A DNA stretch of 64,000 nucleotides from Salegentibacter echinorum (GTDB lineage Bacteria > Bacteroidota > Bacteroidia > Flavobacteriales > Flavobacteriaceae): positions 558,001 through 622,000 of the forward strand of contig NZ_FQVT01000001.1 in the NCBI RefSeq assembly GCF_900129445.1. Reading direction: 5' to 3'. Shown one piece after another: positions 34,060 through 43,769 of the stretch (position 1 is its first letter; each line of letters starts with the position of its first letter). The notes beneath the pieces are model-generated. The model was not told the origin of the DNA. It saw only the letters and a program-made list of their open reading frames with translations, and did no database searches. Position numbers and translations under genes: made by a program.

Positions 34060-36633
34060 CTATTCATTAGCCTTTTCTAAAACAAACTCAACGCCATCAA
34101 CGATATCACCATATTCATCAACTTTAATTTCAAATTCTATTGCTTCAGAAGCTTTATAATTAAGGTTTTCTAATTGTTGCTGGTCGATTTTGGCGGTATA
34201 ACTGCCCGGTTTTAATCCGAGATACGTAAAATAGCCGTCAACTTCAGAAAGAATTTTTGCTGCTTTTTTACCATTTTCGTCAATAATATTCACGATAATC
34301 CTACCCTGTCCTTTAAGCGTATTATCCTCCTTAAAATAAACCATCCCGGCAATTTCTCCCAACACTTCTATGGGAACCTGTATTTCCTGAAATTGATTGG
34401 GAATAGTATGTACCTTAATTTTCTCGTTTTTTACCCTCCAGGCAATATTATCTAAACTATTGGGGTCTATTTCCAGCAAAATGTCAACGTAGGGCTGGAG
34501 TTCGGTAATCTTTAAAGTAGTTCTGTCTTCGTTATAAGTGAGTTTTCCAAAGGTATTCTTAACCTCCAAATCTTTTACCGCGGGTTCCATAGGGTCTTTA
34601 ATCCCATTGCTATTATAATCTAAAAATGGAACGATATTAAGCGCGGCTTTAGACATTGTGGTGCGGTTACTGGCCATCACGTAGCCGGTTTGGTCATCTA
34701 AAATTAATCCGCCCCGGGCCGATTGTACAAAATTGCTATTTTGATTGCTAATTCTGGAGGTCAATGAGGTTTGCGCAAAATTTAGATTATACCGAAATCC
34801 AATCTCAAAAATATGCGCATTCCGAAGTAGGTTATTTTCATAAGCGAGGTTTAAGAAACCTTTGTCAAAAACCGGTCGCTCAATTTCCAGAATAATGTTA
34901 TTAAACTGTTCCCGACTAAAGTCATATTGTACCTGTGGAGAAAATAAAAATTGATAAGGCAGTCTGTAATTTTGGGATAAAGAGGTATAAACTGTAGGCT
35001 TTTTTACCCGGTCATTATAAATCCCGTAAGTGGTTAAATTAGTGCTTATTCCCATAATTGCTCCCGAAAGCAGAAGCTGTGCCGTGGTAAACTCGGTGGT
35101 GGGCATTACAATTTGGTTGAGACTAAACCTACTGTACATCGAAAAATTTTTCGCTCGAATGGGCGTGGAAATACTTATTTTCCGCTCTTCCAGGTAATTG
35201 AAATTAATGGCTGTTTGATCTTTATCATAATCAATATAATTAAGATCTATTTGGAGGTTTTTTGGCGTTCTATAAGAAAGTAAACCTTCGGCCTTTACTC
35301 CATACATATACTCCCCTGAAAACAGGAAATTAGATGCAAATCTAATAGAGGAGCTTACAAAAGGCATCACTTCACCATTAGTAACTCCCTGTAAATACTC
35401 GGCACCACCACCAATGGTGACCGCATTGCTAAGTCCGTAGTTAATATTTAAACGCGAAAACTTACTTAAACTATCGTTTTCTACAATTCCCCCGCTTAAG
35501 GTATATTCCATTTCATTTTTCGGCACGAAGTTATACGGAATATTAATCTGTCGTATTTCAGTTCTTTCTTCCCCATACGGCCCGTAGAATTTTAAACTTA
35601 CGGCAGTATTTCCATACATTAAGGGAACATCAAAACTATAAAATCCTGAAGCATCGGCTTCCACAAAATCTACCAGGACATTATTAACGTATAGCTCTAC
35701 CGTCCAGCGCGGGTCGGTATAATCGCTTAGGGTATAAGTACCAAACGAGCGTCGGTTTCTAAAAGGACTGTTACTCACCTGAATACCGCTCACCGGCGCA
35801 AATAGGGAAGAGGTAGCCCGGGTAAAAATACGTCCCGCGGTTACCTGTTTAAAAAACCGACTTTCATTGTCAACAAAACGCCATTGGTAAAATTGGTTCC
35901 TGGAATTAAATGGGACTTTGGTAGAATAATTAAACAATAAGTTGGTTTCCCCACCCAGGATCATTGTTCCCAAACCTAAACTTAACCTATTATCGTTTTC
36001 AAATTCACTTTGCTGGGTAGTCACTACGCCCCAATCTAAAGTCCCCGCCCTAAAAAACGGATAATTCCTGGTAATACTGGTATCTGGTTCTACGATACCC
36101 TTTACCTGGTTCAAATTTTCGCGTACTTTTCTAAGCCGCATTTCTTTAAGGACCGGCAAATCTTTGTCGGTCTTTAATTTAACTGAAAGGCTTCTAAACG
36201 AGAAACCGGTGTGCAAGCCGAAGACTTTTCCGAAGAAATTAGATTTTAAATAAAAAGTGGTTGGCGATTGAATATAATCACTGTCTTTTAGTTCAAAATT
36301 TTGCTCTTTATAGACGATCTTATTTGCTGCAGGATTTATTTGATAGGTAGAATCTGGATGAATAATAAAGCCCTTGAATACTCCGTTATTTCTTTCATTT
36401 TTAATTTTTAGAAAGTCGAAGAGTTCTTTTACAGACAAATATGCATCCTGGTCTTTTATAGCGATAGGGATTTCTACGTTCCCGTAATCTGGAACATTCA
36501 TTTCTACCGTTAACTCATCATAAGCCGGGAAATCTTCCTGGGCTGTTGCTGAAAAGGTAAAAAGCATCAGAAATATAAAGAGCACACGGTGAAGGTAGGC
36601 TTCAGAAAGGAAAGTCCGGGTTTTTAATCGCAT
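34060..36633 (-). CDS. usher-like outer-membrane protein of a chaperone-usher system
   Basis: An 857-residue protein with a signal peptide (ends FTFSATAQ). After an N-terminal domain (about 35-150, with LSVKELFDFLKIKNE), a long region of alternating strands (about 160-680) reads like an usher barrel: RFFKQVTAGRIFTRATSSLFAPVSGIQVSNSPFRNRRSFG, then PRWTVELYVNNVLVDFVEADASGFYSFDVPLMYGNTAVSLKFYGPYGEERTE, which matches the usher segment just before and within the plug. The C-terminus has an SdrD-type B-like segment (FLDYNSNGIKD) and a carboxypeptidase-regulatory-like domain (GYFTYLGLKPGSYTAKI). It is last in the operon that carries the PapD-like chaperone and DUF4402 subunits. It has no TonB box. 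Usher identity is inferred from motifs and context. Confidence 0.75.
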   Translation of the reverse strand: MRLKTRTFLSEAYLHRVLFIFLMLFTFSATAQEDFPAYDELTVEMNVPDYGNVEIPIAIKDQDAYLSVKELFDFLKIKNERNNGVFKGFIIHPDSTYQINPAANKIVYKEQNFELKDSDYIQSPTTFYLKSNFFGKVFGLHTGFSFRSLSVKLKTDKDLPVLKEMRLRKVRENLNQVKGIVEPDTSITRNYPFFRAGTLDWGVVTTQQSEFENDNRLSLGLGTMILGGETNLLFNYSTKVPFNSRNQFYQWRFVDNESRFFKQVTAGRIFTRATSSLFAPVSGIQVSNSPFRNRRSFGTYTLSDYTDPRWTVELYVNNVLVDFVEADASGFYSFDVPLMYGNTAVSLKFYGPYGEERTEIRQINIPYNFVPKNEMEYTLSGGIVENDSLSKFSRLNINYGLSNAVTIGGGAEYLQGVTNGEVMPFVSSSIRFASNFLFSGEYMYGVKAEGLLSYRTPKNLQIDLNYIDYDKDQTAINFNYLEERKISISTPIRAKNFSMYSRFSLNQIVMPTTEFTTAQLLLSGAIMGISTNLTTYGIYNDRVKKPTVYTSLSQNYRLPYQFLFSPQVQYDFSREQFNNIILEIERPVFDKGFLNLAYENNLLRNAHIFEIGFRYNLNFAQTSLTSRISNQNSNFVQSARGGLILDDQTGYVMASNRTTMSKAALNIVPFLDYNSNGIKDPMEPAVKDLEVKNTFGKLTYNEDRTTLKITELQPYVDILLEIDPNSLDNIAWRVKNEKIKVHTIPNQFQEIQVPIEVLGEIAGMVYFKEDNTLKGQGRIIVNIIDENGKKAAKILSEVDGYFTYLGLKPGSYTAKIDQQQLENLNYKASEAIEFEIKVDEYGDIVDGVEFVLEKANE

Positions 36634-36649
36634 GGATACGGGAATACTT

Positions 36650-37168
36650 CTATTGATGAATAAAATTTAGCCTAAAAGTTCCCTGATATCTTCCCGGGAG
36701 CGTGCCAGAGTTATCACTGGGAATTCTTAAGGTTCCACCTACAAAGACTTCATTGGGGATCTGGGTGCTAGGAGACTGGGTCACAAAAGTGCGCTGGCCG
36801 GTATTAAAACTGTCTAAAGTGAGGTAAATGGTACCGCCATTCCCATTGGTTAATTCGGTCTCGCCATAAGCCTGAATTTGAATAATGGTGCCTGGATTAG
36901 CATAGACGTCAAACAACGCCGCCGAAACGGGCTGTCCAAAATTAAGCTCTACAATATCCCCGTTTATAGTGCGCTGGTCATCCCAACTCACACTCACGTT
37001 TCCGCCAGAAGTACCCGCGGTAAATGAGCCAAAATTAAGGTTTCTTGAGGTCCTGACTTCCACTTGAATGGGCACGGGAGGATTTTCCTGTGCTTCAGCC
37101 ATAAGAGTGAAAAGTATAAAAAACAGGAACCAAAACCTTGTTTTTTTTAATTTGAAATGAAACCACAT
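36650..37168 (-). CDS. DUF4402-like exported protein (possible fibre tip or adaptor subunit)
   Basis: About 172 residues with a signal peptide (WFLFFILFTLMAEAQ). The mature part has NLNFGSFTAGTSGGNVSVSWDDQRTINGDIV and VGGTLRIPSDNSGTLPGRYQGTFRLNF, similar in layout to the three DUF4402 subunits but more divergent, and its end (NFIHQ) lacks the VTVxY motif. The start at 37168 leaves 7 nt after the giant protein's stop and gives a clean signal peptide; the frame is open to 37219 but that would overlap the stop. It lies 16 nt before the usher start. An odd-one-out subunit next to the usher fits a tip or base role, which is inference. Confidence 0.7.
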   Translation of the reverse strand: MWFHFKLKKTRFWFLFFILFTLMAEAQENPPVPIQVEVRTSRNLNFGSFTAGTSGGNVSVSWDDQRTINGDIVELNFGQPVSAALFDVYANPGTIIQIQAYGETELTNGNGGTIYLTLDSFNTGQRTFVTQSPSTQIPNEVFVGGTLRIPSDNSGTLPGRYQGTFRLNFIHQ

Positions 37169-37175
37169 GTGTTTG

Positions 37176-40100
37176 CTAATTTTTAATGAGTACCTTTTTG
37201 GCATATTGAGCCTTGCCAACTAAAAGGTTAATAATATACACCCCGTCACTGGTTATTCCTTTAAAGGTTACTTCTTCCTTTCCTTTTGCATTTTTCACCT
37301 GTAAAATTTGACCGGTTATTGTGCTTGCCTGTAAAACTCCTTCCTGGTTTTTCTCTAAATTTAACTTTACGATAATATCATTTCCTCGAGCTTCTACGTG
37401 AAAAGCTTCGTTAAAAGCAACGGCGGGATTGGTCACATTTTCTTCAGAAAACATTAATTCAAAACGTGAATTATGCGTACCTGCATTTACATTAAATTGA
37501 TAAACAGGATTTTTACTAAGGTTTTGCCCAATACTTTTCTTATGATCTATGAGATAAATATTAAAATTGGGACTAAGATTTTCTAAAGCATTAAGTTCAA
37601 TGATCATCGCGCCACTTTTTTCAGCTTTTAAACCCACTGGAATTTTTTTGTAACTGCCGGAAGAAGGAAACGGGATTGCATTAATGGCCAATTCCTTTTT
37701 ATCTTCGGTCAAATTGTAAAAATTGGGGGTTTCAGGATCGGTATTCATCAATTTATGCGCGTCCATTTTTTTCTCGAAATTAGTAGAAGCATAAGGTGAA
37801 AAATAAATAACCATGGCATCTTCCTTATTTTCAGCTTTAAATTTAGCGTTAAGCCTAATAAGTGGTTTTAAGTCTCTAAGCCCCGACCTAAAAAACTGCT
37901 GATTAAAATCTGTAACCCGCACCTCATTGTTCATTCCTAAAGTTCCCGTGACTATTTTTTCATTTTCTGAATCACTAACCTTTACGAAAAACCCTTGCAT
38001 GGAAGGAATAATATTTGGGCTTGGGTTTGCCCCGATATTATTTGTAGAAACATCATTTACATAGGAGGTATAACTGCCGGTGTATTGATCGTTTTCACTG
38101 GCATTAAAAAAATAAATGGCATCATCTATATTGCTTCGTGTCCAACCTGTCGCAGCATTCCAGTCTATAGGGGAAGGGTAGGGGTTGCCAATAAGATGAA
38201 ACCCTTTGGTATAAGTGCCATGATGATTTAGTAGATTTTTTTCTGTAATCCCGTTGTTCACCTCTCCTGTTATTTCTATAGTAACCGGGTTTGCGCTTGT
38301 TCCAAAATTAAGCGCGTAACCTTCGGCAATATTTAGTGGGTTATTGGTGTTGGTATAAGAAGTCCAACCGGTAGCGTCCTTAATAACACCGTCAATTTCT
38401 ATATTTCTATTTTCATTATACCTGTAGAAATGTGGGAAACTGGTATTGGCATCATTTAAATCTAAATACGGACTAAAATCACCAACAGTACTGTTTTTGA
38501 ATGGCGAACTAAAATATTTGTAACCAAAAGCTTTATCTAAATAGCGTTGCATACTTACCAGGCCATTGACCTCGCCATTACCCGCACCATCTATTAATGC
38601 GGTTTGATTTTCATTTGAGATTAAAGTCAGTTCATTTCCGGTATCGAAGTTTCCGGTTTCAACTTTTAAAGTCCCGGTAAGTTCTATGATTGCTTCAGAA
38701 GTTACTCCCGCAGCGTTATCTATCCTTAAATTCCTGATGCGATTATTAGCAAAAGCATTATTTGGGATTACCTGCGCTGTATTACTTTCAAAAGAAACAC
38801 TTCCGGCAATAGCATTTAAGATTCCAGAATTTTTTAAGATTCCAGAAATCCTTAACCAATTATTTTTAACTTTTAAACTTGCATTATTTTCAATCTTAAG
38901 ATTTTTTGCCAGAGCATTAGCCCCCGAATTAATAACCGGATAATTACCGGAAGAAAGGTTTTCTGGAATTAAAACATTGGTTTTCAAAGTAGGCAGGGAA
39001 TTACAACTCCAATTGGCGGTATTGTTCCAGTTTACATCTGCTGTACCGGTCCATACATTTTCTTTAACTACAGGAATAAGCAATACGGGAGATTCACTAA
39101 TGCAAGTTCCAGAAGTAGCTTTACGTTTAAACCAGGTTGTTTGTTCCAGCGCACCGGGATTGTAATTTTGTGAAGAATTATTCCCCGGGGCAGGGCTAAA
39201 ACCGGCGTTTGGTCCCTGGAAACTCATTTCCCATAAATAGGTGATATTATCGCCCATATTGGATCCTTGAATTTGAGGGGACTGCGCTCCAATACATAAA
39301 GGTTCTGCGTAGGAAGCTTTAACGTAAAGACGTTTTAAAGTACCCACACACGGATCTGTGAAGACAGCGTTTTCAGCTGGAATTACTGCAGAATTTTCTC
39401 CCAAAAGATAATCTTCGGTAATATTCTGGCTGGTGGTTGCGTGGCAGCTGCTTTTTACATATTTACCGTTTTCAATATTTGGAGTACCATAACTGGCAAA
39501 ATTTACACTGGTAAAAACCGTGTTGGCGGGTGCTGAAATATTTAGATCATGATGTTCATCGGCTGTACGGCTTATAGTCCCTGAATTTCTATTGGAAAAA
39601 GAAATATGGTTATTGTTTAAGTTGTTGCCAACGGTAATTTTTATAACATTAGAAAAATCTTTTTCACAATTTTCTACCTCTACTTTCCGGCGGTACCAGG
39701 TGGTTTCAGTAAGAGTCTCAGGTTGGTAAGTAGCCTGGTTACTTGTTCCAGAGGCCGTAACAAAGCCGGAACTGCTTCCCGAGGTACTTTTCTCCCATGT
39801 GTATTTATAGCCCACTCCAAGCTCGTTTCCTTCCAGTAAAGCAGGTTTAATACTGCCACATCCTTGCTGGTTTCCGGTAATATTATTTTCGCCTATACCA
39901 CTTATTACGTTTATGTCAAGACTGGCTACAGGGGAGTTATTGATACAGTTCTTACCATCTGTAATGCTTAAAATTTTAATACTGGTATTTTGCTGAATAT
40001 TCAATGGATAATCGAAATTATCTGTAGGAATTTGAAGATTCTGTACCTGTCCGTTTACTTCAGCTTTTATGGTATATGGCGCCGTGCCTGTAAAGTTTCC

Positions 40101-42269
40101 TGTAATATTAATTTCACCGGCACAAATAGTAGTAGGGGCAGAAAGTGACACTGTTGGCTTATTGCAATCATCTAAATTCTCCCTTAAATAAGCTACTTTA
40201 GAGGTAGCTTCACATCCATTTTCATTAATAACTACTAACCTATATTTAGAGCCATACTTTGGATAATAACCAACTGTTTTAAGCCGTAAACGAGTAGTAT
40301 TTACACCTCCATAATGCTCACCGTTATCTATATCATACCAGTTGCTGCTATAGGTTTGCCATTGGTAACTTAGATTGTTCCCCGTCACTCCGGCTTTCAC
40401 AAAAGCGTCTTCTCCAAAAGGAGCTGTGGTGTCTTCCGGTTGCTGCACGATAGGATCTGCATAAACAGTCAATTTAGCAGAGTCTGAATACACTGCACAA
40501 GAAGTATTAAACACTTTTATGCGGTAAAGATTATCGTTGAAACTAGCCGGAGCATCTAAAATGTTTAATCTTTCTGAAGTAACATCTGGATAATATTGAC
40601 TGGTGCTAAGATCACTCCAGGTTGTGCCGTTATCTTCACTAACCTGCCATCTTCTCTCATCGTTAGAAGTGTAGGTTTGAAAGGAAACATCAAAAGCTTC
40701 GCAAACAATTTGATCGGATGGGTGGGTATCGATTCCTCTAGGACTTTCATTCACGTACAACTTAGCAGGATTTGAATAAACTGAATTTCCATTAGAATCT
40801 TTTACTTCTACGCGAAAACTAATCCCATTCATCCAGGTTTTGGCACTAACTTGTAGATTAGGTGTTTTAGTATTTATATAACTATTACTTTCATCTACAT
40901 CATAAAACCCACCATTTCCACCAGAATTTCTTTGCCATTGATACGTTAGATTTTCGCCTTTTGCATTTACTTCAAAATTGGCCACATTATCAGAGCATAT
41001 AGCTAAATCTTGAGGATGATTTATAATTTCTAAAGGTTCCTGAACCTTAACTGTTGCGGGATTTGAACTTATACTTGTTTCAAAAGGATTTCCCAGACCG
41101 TTATTGTTACTTTTTAATTTTGCTATCCTATAGATGTAATAAACACCTTTTTTATTAAAAGGCCTCTGGTTTTTATTTGGGGTGAAATCTGCTTGTTTAG
41201 CATTTGGAATAATTGTAGTTGCACCTCCTTTGGTTTCGCTATAAACCCATTGATAGCCAGTGTCAACTTTACTAATACCAGAAGGTAAATTTGTAAACTC
41301 GTCTCCTCCTATGGTTTTGGGGGTATTTCCTGCTGAAATAGTTTGCGAAGTATTTGAATTTAATTCATTTTTAATAAGCAATTGCGGTTGGGCGACCTTA
41401 ATACGATTTAAACCGCTATTTTCGTAATACTCCAAAACTAAATTGCTATTTCCAGAAAGATTTATCAAGATGTTTTCTTCCCGATAAGCGTGGTCGTTCC
41501 AGTCATTATAAACCCATTCTTCGTCTATCATTAATCGGGAGCCATCGTCTGATCCTATATTTATTGTATAAAGTCCTTTAAAAGAACTTTGCATTTTATA
41601 TCGAACTGAAAATGTTTCAGTATAAATAGAAGGGGAGCAATTGTTATTACCAATTTGAAAATTATTTTCTCCTCCTCCAAACTCCTGGTTGAAAATGAGA
41701 GTTTCTTCATAACCACCCATATAATCATTAAAGTCTTTTCCGTCATAAAAGTGCCCAACCCAGGAATTGGTACCGGTTTCAGTTTCTGTGTAAATCTGAT
41801 TGTTATTAGCTATAATTTGGAAAGTTTGAGGAGAAATTCCTTCTGGTCTTGCCGGAATTTGAGGATTGGAGGCTGTTATTAATAGCTGATAATTATCCCT
41901 TGAAGAGATATCACTTTCTAAGGAAATAGAATGATTAATAATTCTTTCTTCAAATGCTCGCTTAGGAGGGCCTTGTTTATTTGTAAAAATGAAAGAAGAA
42001 ACCGGAGTGTAATACATTGTATTATTTTGCCGAAAAGTATAAACAACTTCGACCTTATATACTGTTTCAGTATCGAAACCGTATGTCCCACCCCCACCGT
42101 TTTTTACACCAAATTGAAAATCTAAAACTTCCCCCGTACATATTGAGGTCAAATTATGCTCAACATCAAAAATTCTCTGGGCATTTGCATAGAAACCAAA
42201 AAACAAAAAAACCACCAGGAATAAACCTGATTTAAAAAACTTAGAGGAAAATAAGTAATTCTTTTCCAT
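37176..42269 (-). CDS. giant PA14/Ig-like surface protein with T9SS type A sorting domain
   Basis: A 1697-residue exported protein (signal ends GFYANAQ). A PA14-type domain lies near 160-300 (YTINIGSDDGSRLMIDEEW, YNDWNDHAYREENI). Several Ig-like/PKD-type segments follow (QPEDTTAPFGEDAFVKAGVTGNNLSYQWQTYSS and similar YQW modules, about 310-1050). A middle region has repeated strand sequences and a module with HLIGNPYPSPIDW that also occurs in the 57498-59243 protein. The last 80 residues (VLQASTITGQILQVKNAKGKEEVTFKGITSDGVYIINLLVGKAQYAKKVLIKN) form a type A T9SS sorting tail, so it should be exported by T9SS and attached to the surface. It lies 15 nt from the chaperone and 7 nt from the next gene, inside a chaperone-usher operon. 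Confidence 0.88.
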   Translation of the reverse strand: MEKNYLFSSKFFKSGLFLVVFLFFGFYANAQRIFDVEHNLTSICTGEVLDFQFGVKNGGGGTYGFDTETVYKVEVVYTFRQNNTMYYTPVSSFIFTNKQGPPKRAFEERIINHSISLESDISSRDNYQLLITASNPQIPARPEGISPQTFQIIANNNQIYTETETGTNSWVGHFYDGKDFNDYMGGYEETLIFNQEFGGGENNFQIGNNNCSPSIYTETFSVRYKMQSSFKGLYTINIGSDDGSRLMIDEEWVYNDWNDHAYREENILINLSGNSNLVLEYYENSGLNRIKVAQPQLLIKNELNSNTSQTISAGNTPKTIGGDEFTNLPSGISKVDTGYQWVYSETKGGATTIIPNAKQADFTPNKNQRPFNKKGVYYIYRIAKLKSNNNGLGNPFETSISSNPATVKVQEPLEIINHPQDLAICSDNVANFEVNAKGENLTYQWQRNSGGNGGFYDVDESNSYINTKTPNLQVSAKTWMNGISFRVEVKDSNGNSVYSNPAKLYVNESPRGIDTHPSDQIVCEAFDVSFQTYTSNDERRWQVSEDNGTTWSDLSTSQYYPDVTSERLNILDAPASFNDNLYRIKVFNTSCAVYSDSAKLTVYADPIVQQPEDTTAPFGEDAFVKAGVTGNNLSYQWQTYSSNWYDIDNGEHYGGVNTTRLRLKTVGYYPKYGSKYRLVVINENGCEATSKVAYLRENLDDCNKPTVSLSAPTTICAGEINITGNFTGTAPYTIKAEVNGQVQNLQIPTDNFDYPLNIQQNTSIKILSITDGKNCINNSPVASLDINVISGIGENNITGNQQGCGSIKPALLEGNELGVGYKYTWEKSTSGSSSGFVTASGTSNQATYQPETLTETTWYRRKVEVENCEKDFSNVIKITVGNNLNNNHISFSNRNSGTISRTADEHHDLNISAPANTVFTSVNFASYGTPNIENGKYVKSSCHATTSQNITEDYLLGENSAVIPAENAVFTDPCVGTLKRLYVKASYAEPLCIGAQSPQIQGSNMGDNITYLWEMSFQGPNAGFSPAPGNNSSQNYNPGALEQTTWFKRKATSGTCISESPVLLIPVVKENVWTGTADVNWNNTANWSCNSLPTLKTNVLIPENLSSGNYPVINSGANALAKNLKIENNASLKVKNNWLRISGILKNSGILNAIAGSVSFESNTAQVIPNNAFANNRIRNLRIDNAAGVTSEAIIELTGTLKVETGNFDTGNELTLISNENQTALIDGAGNGEVNGLVSMQRYLDKAFGYKYFSSPFKNSTVGDFSPYLDLNDANTSFPHFYRYNENRNIEIDGVIKDATGWTSYTNTNNPLNIAEGYALNFGTSANPVTIEITGEVNNGITEKNLLNHHGTYTKGFHLIGNPYPSPIDWNAATGWTRSNIDDAIYFFNASENDQYTGSYTSYVNDVSTNNIGANPSPNIIPSMQGFFVKVSDSENEKIVTGTLGMNNEVRVTDFNQQFFRSGLRDLKPLIRLNAKFKAENKEDAMVIYFSPYASTNFEKKMDAHKLMNTDPETPNFYNLTEDKKELAINAIPFPSSGSYKKIPVGLKAEKSGAMIIELNALENLSPNFNIYLIDHKKSIGQNLSKNPVYQFNVNAGTHNSRFELMFSEENVTNPAVAFNEAFHVEARGNDIIVKLNLEKNQEGVLQASTITGQILQVKNAKGKEEVTFKGITSDGVYIINLLVGKAQYAKKVLIKN

Positions 42270-42284
42270 AGGCTGGGGGGAATC

Positions 42285-43103
42285 CTATAATTTTACTTCA
42301 GCAACATCTAGAGTTTTACCTTTCTCTTCAGCATAGCTTACTTTTAATTTGCCGGAGTTTAGATCTACATTTTCGGCATTTCTTAACTGAAATGTAAAAG
42401 TTCTCTTAGCATTTGGCGTATAAACCGAAATCCCTTTTACCAGGCCAACTTCTGTTTTTGTACCATTTGGAGCGATATGTTCTGCAGTAAGGTTCCCGTA
42501 AACCGACATATTACCAGAGCGGTTAATGTTAAGCGATAATTTTGGGGTTTCCTCTTCCAGTTTTAGCGAAAGATCTGATAATTCAATTTCTGTTGTATTT
42601 TTCCCTTCTCTAATAATAATAGGTATGCTTATTCCAAAAACAGTTTTTATATTTATGGAAATTCCGTCGTTTTCTTCAGCTTCTTCTGCTCCCAGGGCAG
42701 TTTGTGCTTCCTGTGCCCTAAAATACATATGGGAACGATATTCGCCCTGTTCTAAATTTCCTGTTCTGGTAAGTTGTACCCTTATGGTTTGTGCCTCATT
42801 AGGCGCCAGGGAAACTCTCCTGGGAAAATATCTTAAAAATTTTGTAGCAAACCGCTGACCTTTCTCGGGGGTTTCGACCTGCTCAAAATCACCGTTGGTA
42901 GTCATTTTATAATTCACGAAGGAAATAGCATATACAGCTGTATCTGCGCCGGTATTGGCCAAATTAATTTCTTGTGAACGTTGTGAACCATCGAAGACCA
43001 GGCGTTTTGGCATAACCATAAGATCACCTTGTGCGTAGGAATTTAGTCCGAAAAAAGCAAAACTTATTAATAGAAATAGGGGTGTAGGTAGTTTTTTTAT
43101 CAT
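42285..43103 (-). CDS. PapD-like periplasmic fimbrial chaperone
   Basis: Exported two-domain Ig-like chaperone of 272 residues (signal ends LNSYAQ). The first strand MPKRLVFDGSQRSQEINLAN is strikingly like that of PapD (the basic residue at 34 matches the conserved Arg8 that clamps the subunit C-terminus). FLRYFPRRVSLAPNEAQTIRVQL and LEQGEYRSHMYFRA correspond to conserved chaperone strands D to F, and SINIKTVFGISIPIIIREG to the G1 edge with its basic residue. It caps pilus subunits by donor-strand complementation in the periplasm. It lies between the DUF4402 subunits and the giant protein, all on the minus strand, with 83 nt and 15 nt gaps. Confidence 0.87.
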   Translation of the reverse strand: MIKKLPTPLFLLISFAFFGLNSYAQGDLMVMPKRLVFDGSQRSQEINLANTGADTAVYAISFVNYKMTTNGDFEQVETPEKGQRFATKFLRYFPRRVSLAPNEAQTIRVQLTRTGNLEQGEYRSHMYFRAQEAQTALGAEEAEENDGISINIKTVFGISIPIIIREGKNTTEIELSDLSLKLEEETPKLSLNINRSGNMSVYGNLTAEHIAPNGTKTEVGLVKGISVYTPNAKRTFTFQLRNAENVDLNSGKLKVSYAEEKGKTLDVAEVKL

Positions 43104-43186
43104 ATCCGAGGGGGCTGGATTTTAAATTATTTTAAGGAAATCAAAGTTAATAATAATCGTAGGATTACGTTAATAAAAACTAAAAA

Positions 43187-43681
43187 TTAATTATAGGAAA
43201 CCGTTACGTTAAATCCGGAAGAGTTAGTGTAAAAGCCCGATACCTGGTTGGCTTCCAGGTTTAAGGTGCCGCCAATTTTTATCACATCGCTATTGTTACC
43301 CTTCAGCGGAGTTACCTTAAATTCATTAATTATTAACACCTGGTTTGGATTTTCCTGGTTATACAGAGTAAACCGTTCCGGTAAAGTTATTGCGTAATTA
43401 TTGCTCCCGTGGGTTACTACCGCTTCAGCAGGATTTACATTTCCGGGTAGGGAATTAGAAATCTGAACTCCAAAAGCAGTTCTGGTACCATCTGGCGATA
43501 AAATTACCCGGCCGGGATTATAGGCACTAATTACATTTCCAAAATCCAGGTCTAAGGTTTTATCAATTTTAATAGGATCAATTACGGTAGCCCGACTGCT
43601 TATAGTTGCAGTGGCAGAGTTTTGAGCGTTAGCGATAGAAAAGCTTAGACAGAGAAGAATTATAAAAGTATAATTGCGCAT
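43187..43681 (-). CDS. DUF4402 fimbrial-subunit-like protein (third)
   Basis: 164 residues; signal ends FSIANAQ. The mature part starts with alternating hydrophobic SATATISSRATVIDPIKIDKTLDLDFGNV, a possible donor strand, and ends GFYTNSSGFNVTVSYN. The segment LSPDGTRTAFGVQIS and the core GGTLNLEAN fit DUF4402. The terminal VTVSYN, with Tyr as penultimate residue, is the pattern of chaperone-usher pilins. A hairpin lies between this gene and the major subunit upstream, and the chaperone follows 83 nt later. Confidence 0.8.
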   Translation of the reverse strand: MRNYTFIILLCLSFSIANAQNSATATISSRATVIDPIKIDKTLDLDFGNVISAYNPGRVILSPDGTRTAFGVQISNSLPGNVNPAEAVVTHGSNNYAITLPERFTLYNQENPNQVLIINEFKVTPLKGNNSDVIKIGGTLNLEANQVSGFYTNSSGFNVTVSYN

Positions 43682-43717
43682 TGGTGTTTCTAATGACAGT
43701 GAAAAGAATATTAAAGT

Positions 43718-43747
43718 AAAAACGCCGCCACAGAGGACGGCGTTTTT
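43718..43747 (-). terminator. hairpin terminator after the second DUF4402 subunit
   Basis: AAAAACGCCG (43718-43727) and CGGCGTTTTT (43738-43747) form a 10-bp stem plus an inner CC/GG extension, with A/T tracts on both flanks. On the minus strand it lies 22 nt beyond the stop of the 162-residue subunit, which fits partial termination that would favour that subunit. Confidence 0.75.
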
Positions 43748-43769
43748 TATATTTTAAGAAAGGCTTTAC

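Noticed and set aside
34060-36633. TonB-dependent receptor
   Set aside because: Length and barrel character fit, but there is no TonB box or receptor plug; the usher-type segment in mid-barrel and the neighbouring chaperone and subunits fit better.
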